Source of the DNA: Ruminococcaceae bacterium UBA7135
GTDB lineage: Bacteria; Bacillota; Clostridia; Oscillospirales; Ruminococcaceae
Reading direction: 5' to 3'
Length of the DNA stretch: 7,275 bases
NCBI GenBank assembly: GCA_002492075.1
Contig: DKXD01000082.1
Span: 18,651-25,925, forward strand
The position numbers and the translations under genes are program-made. This document shows positions 1 to 5,435 of the stretch, one piece after another. Every line of letters begins with the position of its first letter. Position 1 is the stretch's first letter. The notes under the pieces were generated by a model. The model ran no database searches. It was not told the DNA's origin and saw nothing but the letters and a program-made list of their open reading frames with translations.

Positions 1-258
1 CCACTCGTAGTTCTCGCCGTCGGCAGCAGCCTTGAGGTTCTCCGCCGTATCGCCGATGCCCGAAAGCTCCTTGAACCACATCTTGGCGTGTTCCTTTTCG
101 TTGTCGGCGGTTTTGAGAAACAGAGCAGCTATCTGCTCGAAGCCCTCTTTTTTCGCCTTTGACGCGAAGTAGGTATACTTGTTGCGTGCCTGTGATTCTC
201 CGGCAAAGGCTGCCTGTAAGTTCTTTTCGGTTTGAGTTCCCGAGTATTTGTTTGCCAT
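1..258 (-). CDS. rbr: Rubrerythrin, N-terminal part (cut by window edge)
   Basis: Only the first 86 residues are present; the gene continues past base 1. The reading begins MANKYSGTQTEKNLQAAFAG and matches the start of clostridial rubrerythrins, which are cytoplasmic non-haem di-iron proteins that reduce hydrogen peroxide in anaerobes. Visible di-iron ligands are Glu21 (in AGESQARNKY) and the ExxH pair Glu54/His57 (in DNEKEHAK), as expected for the first half of the four-helix bundle. The second ExxH half and the C-terminal rubredoxin-like Fe(Cys)4 domain would lie outside the window and cannot be checked. The start is set by a perfect AGGAGG site (bases 267-272) 8 nt upstream of ATG. No clear promoter is visible between it and ppk1, so it may be read through from ppk1 or have an atypical promoter. 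Family assignment is firm; full-length integrity is unknown. Confidence 0.93.
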   Translation of the reverse strand, partial: MANKYSGTQTEKNLQAAFAGESQARNKYTYFASKAKKEGFEQIAALFLKTADNEKEHAKMWFKELSGIGDTAENLKAAADGENYEW

Positions 259-296
259 TGTTTTGTCCTCCTAAAATAATGTTGTTTTATTGCCGT

Positions 297-319
297 TTCC
301 CCCGCTGACCGCGGGGGAA
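297..319 (-). other. Hairpin between ppk1 and rubrerythrin (no U-tract)
   Basis: A perfect 9-bp inverted repeat, TTCCCCCGC / GCGGGGGAA, with a 5-nt loop. It starts 33 nt after the ppk1 stop and ends about 24 nt before the rubrerythrin ribosome site. In the direction of transcription the bases after the stem are A-rich, not U-rich, so a classical Rho-independent terminator is not supported. It could be a weak or partial terminator, an RNA 3'-end stabiliser for ppk1, or a processing site separating ppk1 and rbr. The stem is certain; its role is inferred. Confidence 0.55.
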
Positions 320-352
320 GATCAGCAGCGCAAAAAGCGTCTTGTCGATCGC

Positions 353-2515
353 TTATCTGCGAACTTTTCTTATCTTTACCTTAGCGGGCGTTTCAAGCTT
401 TTCGGCGCTCGCCGCGGGAGCGTTCTCGGACGGCTTTTCGGTGCTTTTCTCGGACGTTTCGGGAACCGCTGTTTCCGCCGCCTTATACGCCTCTTCATAG
501 AAGAAGCTTTGAGAGTTCAACGGAGCTTTCCCCGCATTGGAAACGCGTCTGTACTGTCCATCAACGCACAACTCGCGAGCCTTTATGTTGTCGCACAGCA
601 TCGTGTCGAATATGCCGCACACGCGGTCGGCAATAGTCTTGTTTAAAATCGGCGCGGCAACTTCAACGCGTCTTTCGGTGTTTCGCGTCATAAAATCGGC
701 GCTGGAGATGTACACGCGGCGGCGGTCGTCTTTGCCAAATATATAAATGCGCGAGTGCTCCAGAAAACGTCCGACTATGGATATCACGCGGATATTTTCG
801 GTCTCTCCCTTTACCCCAGGGATAAGGCAGCAGATACCGCGTACGATAAGCTCCACGCGAACTCCCGCGCGGGAGGCTTCGGCAAGCTTTTCTATAAGAT
901 CGCGGTCGGTCAGCGAGTTTATTTTTATTCCGATATAACCGTCCTTGCCATAGGTTATCTCGTTGTCTATGAACTCCACAAGGCGGCTCTTCAAGCCCTT
1001 GGGAGCTACAAGCAGACGATTTGTGCTTTCCACCGTGGAGCCTATCATAAGGGCGTTAAATACAACGGACGCGTCCGAGCCGATATCGCGGTCTGCGGTC
1101 ATCAGCGTAAGATCGGTGTAGAGCTTGGAGGTGCGCTCGTTGTAGTTGCCCGTACCGACCTGCGTGATATAGCATACATCGTTGCCGCCGCGCAGCGTTA
1201 TCAGCAGCAGCTTGGAGTGTACTTTAAGCTCCTCCAGTCCGTAAATGACGGTAACGCCCGCCTCTTCAAGCTGTTTTGACCAGCCGATGTTGTTCTCCTC
1301 GTCGAACCGCGCGCGAAGCTCCACAAGCGCCAGCACGTCCTTGCCGTTTTCGGCGGCTTTGTTCAGCGCATTGATTATCTTGCTGTCGCGGGCTACTCGG
1401 TAAAGCGTTATTTTTATTGAAGAAACATTGGGGTTTACCGCCGCCTCTTCAAGCAGGTTTATAAACTGGTTGATATTTTCATAAGGGTAATTCAGCAGGA
1501 TATCATGCTGCTTTATTTGCTCTATCAGAGGTTTGCCCTGAACAATAGCTGGCGATTTCTGCGGCGTGAGCGGTTGGAAGAACAGCTCGGCGTTTTTCTC
1601 AAGACGCTTTTCAAGAGCGGAGATAAAGCTCATAGAGAGCGGCGCAAATTGCTTGAATACAAATTCCTCGTCTATCTTTAAAATCTTCGCCATTGTAGAA
1701 ACGATGTCCTTATCGGGGTCTCCCTGAAATTCCAGACGCACGGGGCAGAGCTTTTTGCGTTTTTTAACAAGCTTGCTCATAATATCGCGGAAGTCCACGT
1801 CCTGGTCGAACAGCCCCTCGTCAATGTCGAGATCGGCGTTGCGCGTCACACGGAGAATGCACCGGCTTACGATATCGAAGTTGCCCCATACCAGCTTTGC
1901 ATAGCGGCAGATAAGTTCTTCGATGAGGATAAACTTGCCTGTGCCGGGCAGGAACACCACGCGCGGAAGATTTTCCGAAGCGGGCAGTATTCCAATGGTA
2001 ACCTTGCCGGCGCTGTCCGTTTTGTTGCGGAGCTTGCAGCCTATGTATATCTCGCCGCTTTTAAGGAAAGGCACGGGGTGCTTTTTATCCACAACTCCTG
2101 TAAACAGCAGCGGACGAACCTCGCGCGTGAAGAACGCTTTCAGAAACGCGTCCTCCTCGGGGGAGAGCGAGTTCTCGGAAATATGCTCTATGCCGTATGC
2201 GGAAAGCCCCTGCATTATGTCAGCGTATGCCTCGTCTTTTATCGGCAGAAGTTCCTTGACCTTTTTCGCTATTTGGGAGAGCTGCTCTTTGGCAGTCATA
2301 TTGGTCTTGTTTTCGCGGTCTTTCGGGTCGTAGAGCATTTTGTCGTGAAGCGACCCCACGCGTATCATAAAGAACTCGTCGAGGTTGGAGCAGAATATCT
2401 GCACGAATCTTAAGCGTTCGAACAGAGGCGTGCTTTCGTCCTCCGCCTCCTCAAGCACACGCGCGTTGAATTTCAGCCACGAAAGCTCGCGGTTATCGTA
2501 AAACGGTTTTGACAT
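353..2515 (-). CDS. ppk: Polyphosphate kinase 1 (PPK1)
   Basis: A 720-residue protein that makes long-chain polyphosphate from ATP, reversibly, through a phospho-histidine intermediate. The family is usually about 690-720 aa, so it is full length. The N-terminal domain opens with the family signature NRELSWLKFNARVLEEA (residues 8-24) and CSNLDEFFMIRVG. The catalytic core starts near 338 (DILLNYPYENI, equivalent to the usual DILLHHPYESF). It contains His433 (KVHSK), equivalent to the autophosphorylated His, the metal-site arginines Arg373 (LYRVA) and Arg403 (RARFDEE), and His587 (FLEHSRIYIFG), equivalent to the second essential His. Residues from about 678 form an unusual Ala/Glu/Pro/Ser-rich tail ending in a basic KVKIRKVRR. 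The start is chosen because it gives the conserved N-terminus and has GGGAG 8 nt upstream; an ATG at 2520 is out of frame. It lies 47 bp downstream of the 120-aa gene and probably shares its transcript. Confidence 0.97.
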   Translation of the reverse strand: MSKPFYDNRELSWLKFNARVLEEAEDESTPLFERLRFVQIFCSNLDEFFMIRVGSLHDKMLYDPKDRENKTNMTAKEQLSQIAKKVKELLPIKDEAYADIMQGLSAYGIEHISENSLSPEEDAFLKAFFTREVRPLLFTGVVDKKHPVPFLKSGEIYIGCKLRNKTDSAGKVTIGILPASENLPRVVFLPGTGKFILIEELICRYAKLVWGNFDIVSRCILRVTRNADLDIDEGLFDQDVDFRDIMSKLVKKRKKLCPVRLEFQGDPDKDIVSTMAKILKIDEEFVFKQFAPLSMSFISALEKRLEKNAELFFQPLTPQKSPAIVQGKPLIEQIKQHDILLNYPYENINQFINLLEEAAVNPNVSSIKITLYRVARDSKIINALNKAAENGKDVLALVELRARFDEENNIGWSKQLEEAGVTVIYGLEELKVHSKLLLITLRGGNDVCYITQVGTGNYNERTSKLYTDLTLMTADRDIGSDASVVFNALMIGSTVESTNRLLVAPKGLKSRLVEFIDNEITYGKDGYIGIKINSLTDRDLIEKLAEASRAGVRVELIVRGICCLIPGVKGETENIRVISIVGRFLEHSRIYIFGKDDRRRVYISSADFMTRNTERRVEVAAPILNKTIADRVCGIFDTMLCDNIKARELCVDGQYRRVSNAGKAPLNSQSFFYEEAYKAAETAVPETSEKSTEKPSENAPAASAEKLETPAKVKIRKVRR

Positions 2516-2562
2516 AACATTAACTCCCGGAATTTATTTTTAGCGTAAGCGTTTAAATCTGT

Positions 2563-2925
2563 TTAAAGTCCCGCTTCCGCTTCTCTGTTCATATCCTCTT
2601 CCACCTGCCGGCGCGTTATTTCAAGCGATTCCAACCAATTGTCCAGAAATTCGAGCGATGATGGTTCGCCGTCGTGGTAAATTTCAAGCCGCGCCCCCGC
2701 GTTTAACAACGAATCCAACATTCTGCGGAATCCTTGCTTTCTGTCAATGCCATTGAGATCGTCCAAAACGTCGTATTCCTCCAAATCGAACTCCACGGCA
2801 AAATCGCCGTTTTCAATTTTCCGCTTGATATCGCCCATTGACATAGAACCTTCAAACTCCCGTATGATTTTGACGTATTTTATTACCGACGCGTCCTTTT
2901 TGATCTTTAATTGAATTAAGTCCAT
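2563..2925 (-). CDS. Hypothetical acidic 120-aa protein upstream of ppk1
   Basis: I do not recognise this protein as a named family. It is small, acidic and soluble-looking, with no signal peptide, membrane helix or cysteine. Residues 12-45 (ASVIKYVKIIREFEG, then GDIKRKIENGDFAVEF) alternate helix and strand. They resemble the C-terminal domain of ribosomal protein L7/L12 in pattern (VIK-VREITG-x-KEAK-x-VE-G); this is a visual analogy, not a demonstrated homology. Residues 66-85 (GFRRMLDSLLNAGARLEIYH) look like another helix-strand unit, and the end (from NWLESLEI) is a charged amphipathic helix. The start is supported by a GGAGG site 5 nt before ATG. Coding appears real: it fills the gap in register with clear ribosome signals and sits 47 bp before ppk1, on the same strand. 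A role linked to polyphosphate is possible only by proximity. Confidence 0.75.
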   Translation of the reverse strand: MDLIQLKIKKDASVIKYVKIIREFEGSMSMGDIKRKIENGDFAVEFDLEEYDVLDDLNGIDRKQGFRRMLDSLLNAGARLEIYHDGEPSSLEFLDNWLESLEITRRQVEEDMNREAEAGL

Positions 2926-2941
2926 TTTCTCCTCCGCGCTT

Positions 2942-3040
2942 ATAGCAATCCACGCAATTAAGCACTGCCTAAACAGAAAATGTCACATAATCTCAAGAAA
3001 AACTGCTTGAAAATTGTGCAAGCTTTTCGTGGATTGCTAT
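2942..3040. repeat. 99-bp segment bounded by a perfect 13-bp inverted repeat
   Basis: ATAGCAATCCACG at 2942-2954 is repeated exactly in inverse at 3028-3040. Just inside, the two ends remain loosely similar (ACG-AA-AGC-TGC pattern), as in terminal inverted repeats that have diverged. Each arm contains a TA dinucleotide near its outer end, which would be compatible with TA target duplication. The 73-bp interior has no ORF but holds a small hairpin, GCTTG / CAAGC (3005-3009 and 3019-3023). It fills most of the gap between the DUF3795 gene and the 120-aa gene, ending only 6 bp from the latter's ribosome site. It may be a miniature non-autonomous transposon remnant (MITE) or a long-range RNA stem. 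The repeat is certain; its identity is open. Confidence 0.6.
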
Positions 3041-3054
3041 TGTGGTGTGAAATA

Positions 3055-3435
3055 TTATTTTTTATTAAGGTTGTTTTCCTTGTTGAAAAATGCCTTTGTC
3101 AACATCTCCAACTCCTCATCGGAGCAGACTTCTCTGCATTTTTCCTCGTATTCCTTTGAGCGTTTGAGCATATCGGATATCTTGCCGCACGGGAACTCTC
3201 CGCATTGGCTGCACTTTTCGACGTTATGCGTTTTGGTGCACTCCACCAACCGATATGTACACTCTTTATGCGATGAGCACCCCGAACAGGCTATCTCTTC
3301 GTTTGAAACGATCGTTTCCCGCCAGCCTATCCTAAACCATAATTCCGCCGTCTTTTTCAGCTCCTCGCCGCTGTGAGCGTTATACCGAGGACAGTAAAGG
3401 CAGTTGTCACCGCATAAGGTGATTTTTTCGTTCAT
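3055..3435 (-). CDS. Cysteine-rich DUF3795-type protein
   Basis: A 126-residue protein with 12 cysteines arranged as in the DUF3795 family, a group of small, probably metal-binding proteins of unknown function common in anaerobic bacteria and archaea. Near the N-terminus is C8-x3-C12-x2-C15 (LCGDNCLYCPRY). The middle has C50-x2-C53 (IACSGC), Cys59 and Cys66, followed by C75-x2-C78 and Cys83 in CSQCGEFPC, the most recognisable family motif. Cys100 and Cys104 follow in a lysine/glutamate-rich helical tail. There is no signal peptide or membrane segment, so it should be cytoplasmic. Zinc or an iron-sulfur cluster is the likely ligand, but the sequence does not say which. The ribosome site is weak (AAGAAG stretch upstream of ATG), and an extended -10 lies only 17 nt upstream of the start, implying a very short leader. 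Family assignment is from motif recall. Confidence 0.85.
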   Translation of the reverse strand: MNEKITLCGDNCLYCPRYNAHSGEELKKTAELWFRIGWRETIVSNEEIACSGCSSHKECTYRLVECTKTHNVEKCSQCGEFPCGKISDMLKRSKEYEEKCREVCSDEELEMLTKAFFNKENNLNKK

Positions 3436-3452
3436 GGTCTTCTTCTTTCAAA

Positions 3453-3458
3453 ATTATA
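3453..3458 (-). promoter_or_regulatory. Extended -10 (TGATATAAT) of the DUF3795 gene
   Basis: On the minus strand, TATAAT is preceded by TG-n, a sigma-A extended -10. No good -35 hexamer lies 16-18 bp upstream, which extended -10 promoters can tolerate. The expected start point leaves only about 10-11 nt before the ATG at 3435, so the transcript would carry a minimal leader with an AAGAAG ribosome site. Confidence 0.5.
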
Positions 3459-3509
3459 TCAGTTATTTTGTTTACGCTGATTTCTTGTTAAAAGCAGCCG
3501 CATTATCTT

Positions 3510-3544
3510 GTTTTCTCTTCCCCTGCGACGAGGGGAAAGAAAAC
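3510..3544 (-). terminator. Hairpin downstream of pyrG, possible terminator
   Basis: GTTTTCTTTCCCC pairs with GGGGAAGAGAAAAC on the minus strand (13 pairs including one G-U, one bulged A, 8-nt loop), starting 11 nt after the pyrG stop. The position is right for a pyrG 3' end. The tail after the stem (AAGATAATG) lacks a U-tract, so termination by the standard intrinsic mechanism is uncertain. It shares the TTCCCC / GGGGAA core with the hairpin after ppk1. Confidence 0.5.
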
Positions 3545-3555
3545 GAATTTTGTTA

Positions 3556-5169
3556 TCAATTGCCTTTAAGCTCCGAAGCAGTCTTGATAAACTCAGTAAA
3601 CAGCGGGTGCGGACGGTTCGGGCGCGACTTGAATTCAGGGTGGAACTGCACCGCCACAAAGAACGGGTGAATGTCACGGGGAAGCTCCACTATTTCAACG
3701 AGCTTTCCGTCGGGAGAAAGCCCCGCGAACTTCAAGCCCTTTTCCATTAACTGTTCGCGGTAAACGTTGTTGAACTCGTAGCGGTGACGGTGGCGCTCAT
3801 AGATAAGCTCCTCGCCGTAAACGCGGCGCGATATGCTGTCATCTGCGAGCTTGCACGGGTACAGACCCAGCCGCATCGTGCCGCCCATATCCACGCCCTT
3901 TTGGTCGGGCATTATGTCTATTACGGGATACTCGAACTCGCCGAACTCCGCCGAGTTTGCGCCCGTAAGCCCCGCGACGTTCCGCGCGAACTCAACGACC
4001 GCCATCTGCATACCCAGGCACAGTCCGAGATACGGTATGCTGTTTTCGCGGGCGTAGCGCACCGCCTCTATCTTTCCCTCTATGCCGCGGTCGCCGAAGC
4101 CTCCGGGAACGCATATACCGTCGCAGTCACCAAGCATATCCTTTGCGGTTATCGCGTTGATCTCCTCGGAGTTTATCAGCTTTATATCAACGTTGCAGCC
4201 GCATACCGCGCCCGAGTGCCGTATGCTCTCCATAACGGAGATGTACGCGTCGGGAAGCGACACGTATTTCCCCACAAGACCGATAGTCAGCGGCTTTGTG
4301 GCGTTTTCCTGTCTGTGAACCATTTCCTGCCATTCAGTAAGGTCGGGCTTTCTGTCCTCAAGCCCAAGATGATAGCAAGCCGAATGAGCTAAGCCCTCTT
4401 CCTCCAGCATAAGCGGAACGGCGTACAGCGAACTTGCGGTGAGGTTCTGTATAACATCCTCGCTGCGCACGTTGCAGAACAGCGCGATCTTTTCTTTCAT
4501 CTCGCGCGGAACGTCCTGTTCGCTGCGCAAAACAAGTATATTCGGCTGAATTCCCAGCGAGAGCAGCTCTTTTACGCTGTGCTGAGTGGGCTTTGTTTTC
4601 AGTTCGTTGCTGCCTGATATGTAGGGAAGCAGCGTCACGTGAATGTAAAGTACGTTCTCGCGACCTTTTTCGTAACTCACCTGACGTATCGTTTCCAAAA
4701 ACGGAGTGCTTTCGATATCGCCGACAGTGCCGCCTATCTCGGTGATAACAACGTCTATGGGATCGGCAGCGGAATTAGCCGCGCGGTAAACCCTGTCCTT
4801 TATCTCGTTGGTGACATGAGGTATTACCTGAACCGTGCCGCCGAGGTAATCTCCGCGCCGCTCCTTGTTCAGAATAGTCCAGTATATCTTGCCTGTAGTG
4901 ACATTGGAATTGACGGACAGGTTTTCGTCGATAAAGCGTTCGTAATGTCCGAGGTCGAGGTCGGTTTCCGCGCCGTCGTCCGTTACGAACACCTCGCCGT
5001 GCTGATACGGCGACATCGTGCCGGGGTCTACATTAAGATACGGGTCGAACTTCTGAATAGTCACGCGGTAGCCGCGCATTTTAAGCAATCTTCCCAAAGA
5101 AGCCGCCGTTATTCCCTTGCCAAGTCCCGAGACCACTCCGCCTGTGACGAAGATATATTTTGTTTCCAT
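3556..5169 (-). CDS. pyrG: CTP synthase (glutamine-hydrolysing)
   Basis: A 537-residue, full-length CTP synthase that converts UTP to CTP using ATP and ammonia from glutamine, the last step of de novo pyrimidine nucleotide synthesis, in the cytoplasm. The N-terminal synthetase domain (1 to about 270) has YIFVTGGVVSGLGKGI with the P-loop at 14-19, the conserved NVDPGTMSPYQHGEVFVTDD block (46-65), Asp72 in DLDLGHYERF and Glu144 in ITEIGGTVGDIES for magnesium. The class I glutamine amidotransferase domain (about 293-535) has the nucleophile Cys384 (GLCLGMQ), His510 and Glu512 (VQFHPEF), so it should be active. ATG at 5169 is fixed by the family-invariant N-terminus, with GGAGG 10 nt upstream. 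A near-consensus promoter sits just before it. The predicted leader of about 33 nt lacks the initial G-tract and terminator that control Bacillus pyrG by reiterative transcription. Confidence 0.98.
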   Translation of the reverse strand: METKYIFVTGGVVSGLGKGITAASLGRLLKMRGYRVTIQKFDPYLNVDPGTMSPYQHGEVFVTDDGAETDLDLGHYERFIDENLSVNSNVTTGKIYWTILNKERRGDYLGGTVQVIPHVTNEIKDRVYRAANSAADPIDVVITEIGGTVGDIESTPFLETIRQVSYEKGRENVLYIHVTLLPYISGSNELKTKPTQHSVKELLSLGIQPNILVLRSEQDVPREMKEKIALFCNVRSEDVIQNLTASSLYAVPLMLEEEGLAHSACYHLGLEDRKPDLTEWQEMVHRQENATKPLTIGLVGKYVSLPDAYISVMESIRHSGAVCGCNVDIKLINSEEINAITAKDMLGDCDGICVPGGFGDRGIEGKIEAVRYARENSIPYLGLCLGMQMAVVEFARNVAGLTGANSAEFGEFEYPVIDIMPDQKGVDMGGTMRLGLYPCKLADDSISRRVYGEELIYERHRHRYEFNNVYREQLMEKGLKFAGLSPDGKLVEIVELPRDIHPFFVAVQFHPEFKSRPNRPHPLFTEFIKTASELKGN

Positions 5170-5185
5170 TATTTTACATCCTCCG

Positions 5186-5213
5186 TTTACATAAATACAC
5201 TTGTAATTATTAT
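5186..5213 (+). promoter_or_regulatory. Possible back-to-back plus-strand promoter
   Basis: On the plus strand, TTTACA (5186-5191) and TATTAT (5208-5213) are 16 bp apart and overlap the pyrG -10 region. If active, this would launch a plus-strand RNA near 5220 running to the terminator-like hairpin ending at 5414, roughly 195 nt. AT-rich promoter regions often show such chance matches, so the support is weak. Confidence 0.25.
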
Positions 5214-5237
5214 AACACGTTTCGTCTTTTTTTTCAA
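5209..5237 (-). promoter_or_regulatory. pyrG sigma-A promoter
   Basis: On the minus strand, TTGAAA (5237-5232), a 17-bp spacer and TATAAT (5214-5209) with a TG-n extension give a near-perfect housekeeping promoter. The spacer begins with an A-tract. Transcription should start about 5202, leaving a leader of about 33 nt before the pyrG ATG. It marks pyrG as the head of its own transcript, separate from the GGDEF gene. Confidence 0.85.
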
Positions 5238-5272
5238 TAGATTATTCAAAGAATTTTGATCGAACTCGGAAA

Positions 5273-5414
5273 ATCGGTACAGCTTTAGGGAACGGCGCGT
5301 TATCTAATGCAAGCGCTGAACAAAACGGCTTTTTATTTTAAGTATGGTTTCATCGGTGCATCCCTAAAGCAAGCATCCGCCCTGAGAATATTCTCGGGGC
5401 GGACGTTGTTTTTT
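5273..5414 (+). ncRNA. Candidate plus-strand structured RNA between pyrG and the GGDEF gene
   Basis: No gene is found here. GCTTTAGGGA (5282-5291) pairs perfectly with TCCCTAAAGC (5361-5370). Inside is a second possible stem, CGGCGC / GCGCTG (5293-5298 and 5313-5318, one G-U). Five bases after the outer stem comes a strong hairpin with a plus-strand U-tract. A closed multi-stem domain followed by a terminator is the usual shape of a small RNA or riboswitch, but no plus-strand gene follows, which favours a stand-alone RNA if it is transcribed at all. It does not match any riboswitch, 5S, 6S, SRP or tmRNA signature that I can recall. The same pairing could act on the minus strand as GGDEF 3' UTR. 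Confidence 0.3.
5376..5414 (+). terminator. Strong hairpin with plus-strand U-tract
   Basis: TCCGCCCTGAGAA pairs with TTCTCGGGGCGGA (5376-5388 and 5391-5403; one G-U; tip too tight, so real loop is 4 nt or more). It is followed on the plus strand by CGTTGTTTTTTG, a usable U-tract. This is the best intrinsic-terminator shape in the window, yet no plus-strand gene precedes it. On the minus strand it lies 33 nt after the GGDEF stop and is followed by the weaker TGCTTGCTTTA, so it may also serve as the GGDEF gene's terminator. Confidence 0.6.
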
Positions 5415-5435
5415 GAGTGTAGTTTTGGCGAGCCG

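Noticed and set aside
3459..3677. Minus-strand 72-codon ORF overlapping the pyrG 3' end
   Set aside because: It is an out-of-frame, Arg/Ser/Leu-rich reading of pyrG coding sequence plus the following hairpin, with no ribosome site or family resemblance.
5170..5182. ATG directly followed by TAA just after the pyrG ribosome site
   Set aside because: It is adjacent to the GGAGG with no spacing, so ribosomes could not use it; chance sequence in the spacer.
5282..5370. Known structural RNA (5S, 6S, SRP, tmRNA, T-box) at the pyrG-GGDEF gap
   Set aside because: None of the hallmark conserved sequences of these families that I know is visible; only stem architecture is shared, so I kept it as an unnamed candidate.
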